From Lachnospiraceae bacterium (lineage in GTDB: Bacteria > Bacillota > Clostridia > Lachnospirales > Lachnospiraceae), in contig CAAEMZ010000004.1 of assembly GCA_900757195.1 (NCBI GenBank), forward strand, positions 1 through 31,839: 31,839 nucleotides of DNA. The letters run 5' to 3'. A program made the translations under genes and the position numbers. Below are positions 17,300-24,623 of this stretch, piece after piece. Every line of letters starts with the position of its first letter. The stretch's first letter is position 1. A model generated the notes under the pieces. It was not told the origin of the DNA and did not search any database. It saw only the letters and a program-made list of their open reading frames with translations.

Positions 17300-17384
17300 G
17301 CAGTTGTGGCGGAATTGGCATACGCGCTAGACTAAGGATCTAGTCCGGGTTAACTGGGTACGGGTTCAAGTCCCGTCAACTGCA
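17300..17384 (+). tRNA. tRNA-Leu (anticodon AAG)
   Basis: A full cloverleaf can be drawn. The acceptor stem is GCAGTTG (17300-17306) with CAACTGC (17377-17383) and discriminator A at 17384. The D stem is GCG/CGC, the anticodon stem CTAGA/TCTAG around loop CTAAGGA with anticodon AAG at 17334-17336. A long class II variable arm and a T stem ACGGG/CCCGT with loop TTCAAGT complete it. The long variable arm and discriminator A fit leucine. CCA is not encoded. An A34 anticodon needs deamination to inosine by TadA to read more than CUU. Confidence 0.95.
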
Positions 17385-17394
17385 TTTAATTAAG

Positions 17395-17440
17395 AAGTGT
17401 CGAAGCCTTTGTTTTCAAGGGTTTCGGCACTTTTCGTTTT
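17395..17440 (+). terminator. tRNA-Leu terminator
   Basis: AAGTGTCGAAGCCTT pairs with AAGGGTTTCGGCACTT through a near-complete stem, followed by TTTTCGTTTT. It begins 10 bp after the tRNA. Confidence 0.85.
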
Positions 17441-17450
17441 GTCTGAAAAT

Positions 17451-17493
17451 GAAAAAGGGCAGAAAAGGGGCACTTCACATAAGGGAGTGTCCC
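17451..17493 (-). terminator. Possible terminator of the surface-protein gene
   Basis: On the minus strand, GGGACACT (17486-17493) pairs with AGTGCCCC (17467-17474), with one G-U pair. A pyrimidine-rich tail TTTTCTGCCCTTTTTC follows. The U-tract is interrupted, so confidence is moderate. Confidence 0.5.
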
Positions 17494-17542
17494 TTCATGC
17501 ACTGAAACATCCAATGGTTTAGATGACTTTGGAATTATTTCT

Positions 17543-20500
17543 TTATTCGCCTTCATAATCATGTTCTTTTGTGGTATACGATTTTTTCCGGCGTTGAATG
17601 ACAAAAATCCCGGATATTGCGGCCGATAAAATACAGAGAGCCATTATCGGCATGACCGGATGTGTATCACCTGTTTTCGGTGATTCCGGTGATTCTTCCG
17701 GCTTTTTAAAATCAATCGTCTGCTCCTTATCTGTGAAATCTTCATGGACAGCCACAACGGTTCCACTCGCATTTAAAAGCCTTTCAAACGCAACCACTTC
17801 GATATTTCCAAGGCCTGTCGCATCAAAAGTAAACGCGACTTCGACACTTCCGTCTGCTGCTTCCGGGATAAACTCTGTTTTTCCGGTAACTGGTTTTCCG
17901 CTAACCAGCAGTTCTTTCTCTGAAAACTTATCCATTAAAACGCCTTCTGCTATATAAGAACGCCCCGGAATCAGATGCTCATAGGCGATCTTATCAAGGA
18001 TCGTCACGATTCCTTCCGATGTCATTGTTTTATCGCCATCTGCCTTATCTATAGCTGTCGTTCCGATTTTGATTTTCTTAACCTCTATCGTCTGATCTTT
18101 ATCTGTGATATCCTCATGGACCGCTACGACCGTTCCATTCGCATTAAGAAGCTTTTCAAAGACCGTAATATTCATGTCTTCAAGACCTGCAGCGTTAAAG
18201 GTAAATTCGACGTCCACACTGCCTGTTGATTTTTCCGGGGTAAACGCTGTTCTTCCCGTTACCGGTTTTCCATCAATAACAAACTGCGTATTATTTTCTG
18301 TATCCATCAGGATACCTTCCACCGCATACTTCCGGCCAGGGATTACATTTTCATAAGATACCGTATCTTTAATCGTAATATTTTCATCCGTTACAATTAT
18401 CTTATCTTCGTCCTCTTTATCTATGGCTGTGGTTCCTATCTTAAGCTCCCAAACTTCCACGGTCTGACCTTCATCTTCGATTTCCTTATGCTCTGCAAGA
18501 ATCTTTCCATCCGCATCCAGAAGCGTTTCAAAAACAACCAGTTTCTTCCCATGCAGGCCAATGGCATCAAAAACGAATTCAACTTCTGCGCTGCCATCGT
18601 CAGTTTCCGGGATAAATACAGTCTCTCCGGTAACCTGTTCGCCATCAACAAGCAATGGCTCATTTGTCTCTTTATCCATTAAGATTCCGGTCACTTTATG
18701 TTCTTTTCCCGGCGTCAGGTTTTCATAAGCAGCAACATCTTTAATCACAACATTTTCTTCGTTGACAATCGTTTTGTCATCATCCTGACCATCCGCCGCC
18801 GTTGTTCCTATCTTGATCTTCCGGATATCCAACGTCTGATCGGCGTCATCCAGGGCTTTATGTTCTGCAATGACATGGCCGTTTGGATCATAGATTGTCT
18901 GGAAAACCGTCACCTGACTGCCATCATAAGCGCTCACATCAAAAGCTGCGTCTACTGCGAATGTTCCGTTCCTGTTTTCCGGTGTAAATTCGGTTTCAAA
19001 AGAAACCGGAACGTCACTGTTCATGACCGGATTACCCGTCGCTGTTTCAACGATCTCCGTTACGGCTTTATACTTACGTCCCGGAAGAAAACCTTCATAG
19101 GATACTTCATCAACGGCGATAAGCTTTGTTGTCTCCTTACCAAAATTCAGGATCTTGTCTCCATCCGCCTTATCTGAAACCACAGTATCTATTGTCATTT
19201 TTGTGATGGTTACGGTCTGGTCGGCATCATCCAGACTCTGATTATGAACCGCAGCCACTTGTCCTCTCCGCAGAAGTTCCGCCGTAATGGTAACAGATTT
19301 ACCCGCCATTCCTACGGCTGAGAAATCAAATGTAAAATTTTTGGTTTCATTTTTTTCTTCGGCAACAAAAGATATCACATGGCTGAGTTCTTTTCCATCG
19401 ATGACATAAACATTTCCTGTTTCCGGATCAACCGCCTTTACCCGGATAGAAAATGGGACGCCCGGGATCAGGTTCCGACATTCAAGACTTTCATTGATCG
19501 CGACGCCGCCCTCTGCCGGCAGCGTATGATCTCCGGTTTCCCGGCCAAGAGCTGCTGAATCCAGTTCCGGAAGCGGAAGTCCGTTATTTTCCAGAATCCC
19601 CAGATTCTTTATCTCATTATTTTCTGTGATTTTCACTTCGAAAGGCGCAATCAGAATCTTGTCCTCATTTTCGATACAGGCCAGTTCTTCTACAATATAT
19701 GTATCATAGGGCAGACCGCCCAGAGATTCATCCGGTGTTCCGCCGCCGAACCAGAGACCCTCTGTTGTCACACGGCCTTTTTTATCCGAATACACTGTAC
19801 AATGTTCCCCTGTCGTTTTTGAAGAAATCCGGAAAGGTATATCCGCCATAGCTTTTCCATCCTCATCATTCTTGATAAATTCAAAAGCGCCGCGAATCCT
19901 CTGCTCCGGAACCGTTGGCTGATTATAGACCGCCACCGTTGTATCCGAATCTGCAGACGTCACCTGTCTGACATAAATTTCTTCATTTAATACATAACCC
20001 TCCGGCGCCTTTGTCTCCTGAACAGTCACTGTTCCCAAAGGCAGGACTATGCTGCCGCCCGGTTCATAGAAAAATGAATCCCCCGAGACCTTTGAAACAT
20101 CACTCAGATAACACTTTCCCTCAGCATCTGTTTTCAGCACCCACATTTTCAGAGGCCGGATGCCCTTTTCCGCAGGGTCTGTGCCGGACTGGACATCGTA
20201 ATATTTCACAGTAAATTCGGCGCCTTCCAGGGAAATGTTTCCACCCGAAGCGGCCTCTCCGGTTTCCTTATCCACCTTTGTAAGCGCCACCGTCACCGAT
20301 GCAAGCTTCGGATGATCCACAACATTCACCGTTTCTGTATCTCCCCCGGTAACGACGACGCCGCTGGCGCTCATATCCACAGCGTAGCCCTTCGGTGCAG
20401 TCAGTTCCCGGACTGTATAATTACCCGCCGGAACAGCCTCCAGCTTTCCCCGGCCTTTATTGTCCGTTGTTATCCTTCCGATTTCCCTGTTTGACGAATC

Positions 20501-22408
20501 GTAAACACCGTAAACAGCTCCCGCCAGAGAATATCCGCGGTTTCCATCGGTTATCCCTGTATGCGAAGATTTTTTCTGCAGTTCAATGGCCCCAACGTCC
20601 TCTGTCGCAATGCGGATATAAGAATGTATCTCCGTTGAAGCTTTCCGGTAAGCTGCAAGATCCTGATTTCCCGACGCTCCATCCCAGATAAGGGCTGCAT
20701 TTTCACCACCGTCGGTCGTATACAAAGCAGATACCGTCACGCCATCCGGATAATTCCCCGTCGTATAAATCTCCGCCCGGTTCCCGTTCTCGGAAATCGT
20801 AATTCCCGGACACTCATAGTTATACCGGCTTAAAACCCCATTCGTGTCCTCTGCCATCGCTTCGTACCTTGCGTGATCCCCATTCCACTTCAGAAGGATC
20901 GTCGGGGCATTTTCCTGACTTCGGGATGAAAATGAAGGAATCCTTTCCGCACTCAGCATCTGAGATTTTAACTGGTTATAATAGACCTCTGCATGGGCCG
21001 GATCCAATGTATTCTGTATCACCTTATTGATTGCGGCCTCACCCACATCGGTGCCGAATTTATTCTGTGAACACGCCCATATAACCGCCTGTGTTACTGC
21101 ATATTCGGTACGGTTTGTATCATTCGAATACTGGGCTTCATCGTAAGCGCTTCCGGTCTGCTTCCACCCAAACGCCAGCGCATATCCCATCCAGAGCTTC
21201 TGTGCCGGTGTCAGATCACTTTCCGTCACATACCCTCCCGGCGGACAGGCCACACCAAACTGGATACAGTAACCTGTCATCGTATTTTCACTGAGTGTCG
21301 GCCCGGTCTGAATAATCTTTGAATAGTCATTTGACTGGAATCCGGGCATAAATTCGTCAATGATGACATTATCTCCGGCAAAAATTTTGTACATTCCCCA
21401 TACCTGGCCAAGCTGCCCGCCGGACATCGAAATGCTTTCCGAGATTCTTTCTGCCAGAGCTTCGGATGCCATGCCTTCCATAAAGGACAGCTTTCCATCC
21501 GCTTTCAAAGCTTCCGGCACCCGGTTTTTCTCCTCCTGTTTTTTTGTTATTTTCTCAGGATCCGTCTGCGCTTCTGTTTCGCCCTTTGTCTCCGTCTGCA
21601 CTTCCGTTTCTGTTTCATCCTTTGTCTCTGTATGCAGGCCTGTCTCTCTTTCCGCTTTTGTCCCGAATTCTAAATATTCTCCGGGGACAGACGCTTCACT
21701 TTTTATTTCCTCCGAAGACTCCTGAAAATAAAGTTCAAAAAGAACATCCGAATCTACGACAATTTCACCGGTGATTTTATCATCCGCCTGTGCATCACCG
21801 GACAAATGGATTAAAGCTCCGTCTTTATAGATATCCGCCCTGTCAATCCTGCAGGATTCTCCGGGCGTCACCTCGTACGCCAAACTTTCATCTTCTGCAA
21901 ATGTCAGTCTGCCGCCGGGGCTGTCTGATGTTAAAAAATATTCTTTTCCCTGACCATCTGTCATCTTCATCCGGCCTTTTCCAAAAAATTTTGTCGAAAC
22001 GCTATATACCACGCCGTCTTTTGCTTCCTCAGTTTCCGAAATTCCTCCGGTCACAGACACCGGTTCTGATTCCGGTTCCAATTCTGCCCCGGTTTCTGAT
22101 TCTGCCGCCGTCGTTGTCCCTGTCGCCGTCTCTGTCGTGGTCTCTGTTTCTGCCGCCGCCGTTGTCACGGCCACTGTTTCTGCCGTGGTCTCTGTTTCTG
22201 TCACAGCCGCCATCTCTTTCACGGTCTCTGTCGCCGTTTTCCTTTCTGCCTCACTTTCCTCCGGATGCTCTGTTTCTGTCTCCGAAATCGTCCTTTCTTC
22301 TGTCTGCCGGTTCAGTGTTACGGCCCCGGCGCACACAGGCCGCATAATGCCTGCAGCACACATAATTACGATCAATATCCCCGTTATGCAACATCTAAAT
22401 TTCCTCAT
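17543..22408 (-). CDS. Wall-anchored thioester/SpaA/VaFE-repeat surface adhesin
   Basis: A 1621-residue secreted protein. A signal peptide (about residues 1-28) is followed by a Thr/Glu/Ala-rich stalk (about 35-125). A thioester domain has Cys381 in GYCIQFG and Gln440 in VTQAVIW, the pair that forms an internal Cys-Gln thioester able to bond covalently to host or cell targets. Three SpaA/Cna_B-like domains follow (about 605-690, 703-830, 838-930), then a degenerate and four clear VaFE repeats of about 124 residues. An SPKTG sorting motif, a hydrophobic segment (about 1587-1607) and a positively charged tail end the protein. AGGAGG lies six bases before the ATG. No sortase or pilin partner is adjacent, so an unlinked sortase must anchor it. 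Confidence 0.93.
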   Translation of the reverse strand: MRKFRCCITGILIVIMCAAGIMRPVCAGAVTLNRQTEERTISETETEHPEESEAERKTATETVKEMAAVTETETTAETVAVTTAAAETETTTETATGTTTAAESETGAELEPESEPVSVTGGISETEEAKDGVVYSVSTKFFGKGRMKMTDGQGKEYFLTSDSPGGRLTFAEDESLAYEVTPGESCRIDRADIYKDGALIHLSGDAQADDKITGEIVVDSDVLFELYFQESSEEIKSEASVPGEYLEFGTKAERETGLHTETKDETETEVQTETKGETEAQTDPEKITKKQEEKNRVPEALKADGKLSFMEGMASEALAERISESISMSGGQLGQVWGMYKIFAGDNVIIDEFMPGFQSNDYSKIIQTGPTLSENTMTGYCIQFGVACPPGGYVTESDLTPAQKLWMGYALAFGWKQTGSAYDEAQYSNDTNRTEYAVTQAVIWACSQNKFGTDVGEAAINKVIQNTLDPAHAEVYYNQLKSQMLSAERIPSFSSRSQENAPTILLKWNGDHARYEAMAEDTNGVLSRYNYECPGITISENGNRAEIYTTGNYPDGVTVSALYTTDGGENAALIWDGASGNQDLAAYRKASTEIHSYIRIATEDVGAIELQKKSSHTGITDGNRGYSLAGAVYGVYDSSNREIGRITTDNKGRGKLEAVPAGNYTVRELTAPKGYAVDMSASGVVVTGGDTETVNVVDHPKLASVTVALTKVDKETGEAASGGNISLEGAEFTVKYYDVQSGTDPAEKGIRPLKMWVLKTDAEGKCYLSDVSKVSGDSFFYEPGGSIVLPLGTVTVQETKAPEGYVLNEEIYVRQVTSADSDTTVAVYNQPTVPEQRIRGAFEFIKNDEDGKAMADIPFRISSKTTGEHCTVYSDKKGRVTTEGLWFGGGTPDESLGGLPYDTYIVEELACIENEDKILIAPFEVKITENNEIKNLGILENNGLPLPELDSAALGRETGDHTLPAEGGVAINESLECRNLIPGVPFSIRVKAVDPETGNVYVIDGKELSHVISFVAEEKNETKNFTFDFSAVGMAGKSVTITAELLRRGQVAAVHNQSLDDADQTVTITKMTIDTVVSDKADGDKILNFGKETTKLIAVDEVSYEGFLPGRKYKAVTEIVETATGNPVMNSDVPVSFETEFTPENRNGTFAVDAAFDVSAYDGSQVTVFQTIYDPNGHVIAEHKALDDADQTLDIRKIKIGTTAADGQDDDKTIVNEENVVIKDVAAYENLTPGKEHKVTGILMDKETNEPLLVDGEQVTGETVFIPETDDGSAEVEFVFDAIGLHGKKLVVFETLLDADGKILAEHKEIEDEGQTVEVWELKIGTTAIDKEDEDKIIVTDENITIKDTVSYENVIPGRKYAVEGILMDTENNTQFVIDGKPVTGRTAFTPEKSTGSVDVEFTFNAAGLEDMNITVFEKLLNANGTVVAVHEDITDKDQTIEVKKIKIGTTAIDKADGDKTMTSEGIVTILDKIAYEHLIPGRSYIAEGVLMDKFSEKELLVSGKPVTGKTEFIPEAADGSVEVAFTFDATGLGNIEVVAFERLLNASGTVVAVHEDFTDKEQTIDFKKPEESPESPKTGDTHPVMPIMALCILSAAISGIFVIQRRKKSYTTKEHDYEGE
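17700..19200 (-). repeat. Four tandem ~372-bp repeats encoding VaFE domains
   Basis: Within the surface-protein gene, about 124-residue units recur. Each begins near KIGTTA-D (DTVVSDKADGD in the first), continues with Y-E-N-L-x-P-G and ends with AVHED..DKDQT or a variant. Unit starts fall near residues 1073, 1198, 1323 and 1446. The last three are most alike. Such tandem copies can change number by recombination. Confidence 0.85.
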
Positions 22409-22581
22409 ACTCTACCTCCTCTGCTGATTAATCAACGGGTTCAAAACAGCTCCCTCAAAGGCATCCCACCTTTCCTCAAAAAAATAGATATTCAAATAAA
22501 AAATTCTGGAAATAACAGGAAATGAACATTTCCCGTTTAAAATGTGGTCTGAAGCCACAAAGAAATTCTGTTATTTTCTTT
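22409..22581 (-). promoter_or_regulatory. Long structured 5' leader of the surface-protein gene
   Basis: The transcript from the promoter at 22582-22610 would have a leader of about 165 nt. It contains the hairpin TGTGG-CTTCAGA-CCACA and the longer stem AACGGGAAATG/CATTTCCTGTT (22518-22540). Neither is followed by a T-run. I do not recognise a known riboswitch class, including cyclic-di-GMP types. Confidence 0.4.
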
Positions 22582-22610
22582 ATTATAGTTGATTTCAATA
22601 TCGGATGCAA
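22582..22610 (-). promoter_or_regulatory. Promoter of the surface-protein gene
   Basis: On the minus strand TTGCAT (22605-22610), a 17-bp spacer and TATAAT (22582-22587). Confidence 0.6.
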
Positions 22611-22667
22611 TTCTCGTTGGTCGACCCAAAATGACAAATTCCGACTTTGCAAAAACTTTCCCACAGC

Positions 22668-22699
22668 ACAAAAAAGGTGCAGCCTTTCGACTGCACCTT
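22668..22699 (-). terminator. Intrinsic terminator after the 91-aa gene
   Basis: On the minus strand the perfect 9-bp stem AAGGTGCAG/CTGCACCTT with an 8-nt loop is followed by TTTTTTG. It lies about 10 bp after the stop at 22710. Confidence 0.9.
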
Positions 22700-22709
22700 A
22701 CATATGTTG

Positions 22710-22985
22710 TTATTCTTTTCCGGATATTTTGTAAATATGTTTTTTCCCCTCAAGTGTCATCTCAAAGGGCTCATTCTCTGACGCGGAAATCAGCATATCG
22801 TCCACCGCAATATCGCCGTCGCCATCCACATCATCATAATCCACATCCAGTCCAAAAAGCAGGTCTGTCAACTGATGCATGGCATCGTCATACCCCGGCT
22901 CATCCATGTCTCCCAATGAAACTGTAATGTGGTCAACCATCTCTTTACCCTTTTTGTTAAATGTCTGTACAGTTACCTGATACAT
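22710..22985 (-). CDS. Small acidic hypothetical protein (91 aa)
   Basis: I do not recognise the family. The protein is soluble and acidic, with an Asp-rich central stretch (LDVDYDDVDGDGDIAVDD, about residues 46-63) whose DxDxDG-like spacing could bind a metal, though this is only suggestive. AGGGGG lies eight bases before the ATG. A good promoter (TTGAAA-N16-TATAAT with TGG) and its own terminator make it a single-gene unit. It lies at the left side of the phage-like element, beyond that element's terminator, so it is probably host chromosome. Confidence 0.7.
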   Translation of the reverse strand: MYQVTVQTFNKKGKEMVDHITVSLGDMDEPGYDDAMHQLTDLLFGLDVDYDDVDGDGDIAVDDMLISASENEPFEMTLEGKKHIYKISGKE

Positions 22986-23027
22986 CCTACTGCCCCCTTT
23001 GTGAATCCTGTATAATATAACACAGAT

Positions 23028-23055
23028 ATTATACCACTTTTTTTACAATTTTCAA
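23028..23055 (-). promoter_or_regulatory. Promoter of the 91-aa gene
   Basis: On the minus strand TTGAAA (23050-23055), a 16-bp spacer ending TGG, and TATAAT (23028-23033), an extended -10 type. Confidence 0.75.
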
Positions 23056-23059
23056 AGAA

Positions 23060-23102
23060 AAACAGTAAAATGCGCTTTTTCTGGCTGACACAGAAAAAGC
23101 GC
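23060..23102 (-). terminator. Terminator after the 99-aa SOS-box gene
   Basis: A perfect 12-bp stem GCGCTTTTTCTG (23072-23083) pairs with 23091-23102 around a 7-nt loop. On the minus strand it is followed by ATTTTACTGTTTTTC. It closes the leftward transcript of the repressor side. Confidence 0.8.
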
Positions 23103-23109
23103 ACAGTTC

Positions 23110-23409
23110 TTATATGTCTTCAATCCTATCGGCAATGAACATATGATAATTCATGTTCCCGCTTTTAGCTTCCACATCGACCAGCAATATCCCCAAATGA
23201 TACCCTGTTAATTCCGCAGACAGGTCCAGCTCTGCCGAAACTTCCTCTGAATCTCCGGAAACAATCCTGTAAAAATCACCGCTCCGTCCCGGACTGCGTA
23301 CCAGTCTGTAGCCGTGAATCACATACTCTGTCCGGCTGCCGTCCGCTGCTTCAGTACACACATATACATCTTTTCCCACATAATCCATCAGGATTTTTTT
23401 GATATCCAT
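23110..23409 (-). CDS. 99-aa protein under an SOS-box promoter (unknown; candidate antirepressor)
   Basis: The start MDIKKILMDYVGKDVYV at 23409 is chosen because AGGGG lies eight bases upstream. The longer frame to 23538 would run through the gene's own promoter and is rejected. The product is small, acidic and probably beta-rich (DVYVCTEAADGSRTEYVIHGYRLV ... GYHLGILLVDVEAKSGNMNYHMFIADRIEDI). I recognise no family. Its promoter is a perfect TTGACA-N17-TATAAT, with a GAACN4GTTC site about five bases past the expected transcription start. Being downstream of the MrpR-like repressor and DNA-damage controlled by inference, it could be an inducer of the element. That role is a guess from position. 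Confidence 0.72.
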   Translation of the reverse strand: MDIKKILMDYVGKDVYVCTEAADGSRTEYVIHGYRLVRSPGRSGDFYRIVSGDSEEVSAELDLSAELTGYHLGILLVDVEAKSGNMNYHMFIADRIEDI

Positions 23410-23429
23410 ACCTGCACCCCTTGAAAAAA

Positions 23430-23443
23430 CGAACATCTGTTCT
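23430..23443 (-). promoter_or_regulatory. LexA (SOS) box-like site
   Basis: CGAACATCTGTTCT on the plus strand fits the core GAAC-N4-GTTC and most positions of the Bacillus-type box CGAACRNRYGTTYC. It lies between the consensus promoter (23455-23483) and the ATG at 23409, where a bound repressor would block transcription. Confidence 0.65.
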
Positions 23444-23454
23444 TGATACTTTTG

Positions 23455-23483
23455 ATTATAGTACAGGCCCGGGCACTTGTCAA
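23455..23483 (-). promoter_or_regulatory. Perfect consensus promoter of the 99-aa gene
   Basis: On the minus strand TTGACA (23478-23483), exactly 17 bp, and TATAAT (23455-23460). Such a strong promoter is expected to need tight repression. Confidence 0.88.
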
Positions 23484-23507
23484 TCAGAAAATTATATATA
23501 ACTGCCT

Positions 23508-24452
23508 TTACAGCTTTAACCGTCCATATTTCAGGCACATAGCATAGACCCGATAATCATAAACGAAATTTTTAACAGACATCCCAATCCCTAACTGCCC
23601 GAGGACTTCTGCCAGTTCTTTATTTTTTTCAATACGGATCACCTTGTCCACATCGTTTCCATGAATCATATGCTCCACAAAGCTTTCCACACCCATTTTA
23701 TCACATATACGCTGAATCAGTCCCGAGTCATACAAAACAGTCCGAATCAGTCCCAGCCGGTTCATATGATTGGCAATCCGCTGTCGGTTGGCCGTTTCCG
23801 ATACCTTCTCCCCGTTTTTTCCGGGAATCCTCCGAATCAGGAAGCCTTCCGAATCATCAAAGGCTCTTTTACTGCCTGAAAACCCATAGCTGTCCATTTT
23901 ATACATTTCCCGGTAACTGTCCATTAACTGTTCCGATAATGTCAGACCATCGAAGCCCCTGATCCTCCGGTGTTTAAAATCCACATCTGCATACCTGATC
24001 CGGCACAGAGACACATAATCGGGAATTCCTTCATACACGGAAAGCGCCACAGACAAGTCGTAGGGCCGGTTCTGTTCTTCAGCCCCACACTGTTTTTCCA
24101 CATAATCTTTCGTATAGTAGGGAACATTCCCTGCTTCCATAATTTCATTTAGTAAATACGTCGCCGTAAAACATTTACTTTTTTCAAAAGGATTAAAACG
24201 AATGTAGCCTTTATCCGCACAGTACTGGTAAAAAGCCGAATATTTACTGATCGTATTTCCAAGGGCAAACATCTTATAAAACTTCATCTTACGGACAATC
24301 AAATCCAGCAGCATACGGTCGCTCCAGAAAAGAAAGCGTTCTCCATAGGTTTCTTCATACTGCATGGGGTTCTGCCCGAGAATATATTTATAAATCTTAG
24401 AACACCGCTCATCCTGCCGGGAAAATTCCTCTAACACACCGATACTTTCCAT
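23508..24452 (-). CDS. MrpR (YopR)-like phage repressor of tyrosine-recombinase fold
   Basis: A 314-residue protein. A helical N-terminal core-binding-like domain (about residues 60-105, FALGNTISKYSAFYQYCADKGYIRFNPFE) is followed by a recombinase-like C-terminal domain (from YYTKDYVEKQCG, then YDLSVALSVYEGIPDYVSLCRIRYADVDFKHRRI and NRQRIANHMNRLGLIRTVLYDSGLIQRI). The catalytic Arg-His-x-x-Arg...Tyr set of a working integrase is not evident. This pattern fits the SPbeta lytic repressor MrpR/YopR, which has an integrase fold without activity. Its position, divergent from the RNA polymerase gene across an operator-rich region, supports a repressor role. AAGGG lies nine bases before the ATG. A degenerate integrase is the alternative. 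Confidence 0.65.
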   Translation of the reverse strand: MESIGVLEEFSRQDERCSKIYKYILGQNPMQYEETYGERFLFWSDRMLLDLIVRKMKFYKMFALGNTISKYSAFYQYCADKGYIRFNPFEKSKCFTATYLLNEIMEAGNVPYYTKDYVEKQCGAEEQNRPYDLSVALSVYEGIPDYVSLCRIRYADVDFKHRRIRGFDGLTLSEQLMDSYREMYKMDSYGFSGSKRAFDDSEGFLIRRIPGKNGEKVSETANRQRIANHMNRLGLIRTVLYDSGLIQRICDKMGVESFVEHMIHGNDVDKVIRIEKNKELAEVLGQLGIGMSVKNFVYDYRVYAMCLKYGRLKL

Positions 24453-24503
24453 TCTTTCAATCCCTTTCCGCCTGCTGCCGTCTGCACAGATTTCTTCCCA
24501 TTT

Positions 24504-24532
24504 ATCTTACTCCTTTTAAAGACTGACGTCAA
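24504..24532 (-). promoter_or_regulatory. Promoter of the MrpR-like gene
   Basis: On the minus strand TTGACG (24527-24532), 17 bp, TAAGAT (24504-24509). The -35 overlaps the palindromes at 24524-24555, which would allow autoregulation. Confidence 0.55.
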
Positions 24533-24564
24533 TGTCAAATTAAACCATTGACATTCGGATGTCA
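24524..24564. promoter_or_regulatory. Operator-like cluster of palindromes
   Basis: Three overlapping inverted repeats are present: TGACGTCA (24524-24531), AATGTCAA-N9-TTGACATT (24531-24555) and TGACAT-TCGG-ATGTCA (24549-24564). The motif TGACNT recurs in all. The cluster covers the repressor promoter and is a good candidate binding site for the divergent regulator. Confidence 0.6.
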
Positions 24565-24600
24565 CCGTAGTACGATAATTGTAGTGTTAAATTAAACTAT
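24534..24600 (+). repeat. Two direct 15-bp repeats GTYAAATTAAACYAT
   Basis: GTCAAATTAAACCAT (24534-24548) and GTTAAATTAAACTAT (24586-24600) differ at two positions and lie 52 bp (about five helix turns) apart. The first lies in the repressor promoter, the second at the -35 region of the polymerase operon. This spacing suits cooperative binding or looping. Confidence 0.7.
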
Positions 24601-24603
24601 CAT

Positions 24604-24615
24604 GAACAATAGTTC
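24604..24615 (+). promoter_or_regulatory. Second LexA box-like site in the polymerase promoter
   Basis: GAACAATAGTTC matches GAAC-N4-GTTC and stands just before the -10 TATAAT at 24618-24623. It also overlaps the inverted repeat AACTAT-N8-ATAGTT (24595-24614). Flanking bases fit the Bacillus consensus less well than the site at 23430. Confidence 0.5.
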
Positions 24616-24617
24616 TT

Positions 24618-24623
24618 TATAAT
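24618..24623 (+). promoter_or_regulatory. -10 element of the RNA polymerase operon
   Basis: TATAAT lies 19 bp before the TTG start. No good -35 is present at 16-18 bp; TTAAAC with a 19-bp spacer is the nearest, so the promoter may be weak or need activation. Confidence 0.6.

Noticed and set aside
17385..17542. Attachment site or integrase remnant at the tRNA-Leu 3' end
   Set aside because: I found no second copy of the tRNA 3' end in the window and no integrase gene; the sequence is explained by two terminators.
17700..19200. CRISPR array
   Set aside because: The repeats are 372-bp coding units of VaFE domains, far longer than CRISPR repeats and without spacers.
21790..22347. Ser/Pro/Leu-rich plus-strand ORF opposite the adhesin N-terminus
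   Set aside because: It is a shadow of the Thr/Glu-rich stalk coding sequence and has low-complexity composition.
23410..23538. 142-residue version of the 99-aa protein
   Set aside because: The extra codons run through the consensus promoter and the SOS-box-like site and overlap the end of the repressor gene.
23508..24452. Active phage integrase
   Set aside because: The fold looks like a tyrosine recombinase but the catalytic Arg-HxxR-Tyr set is not evident, and the divergent position suits a repressor.
24458..24501. 14-residue leader peptide (MGRNLCRRQQAERD) before the repressor
   Set aside because: It has a possible ribosome site, but the ATG lies at or upstream of the transcription start expected from the TTGACG/TAAGAT promoter.
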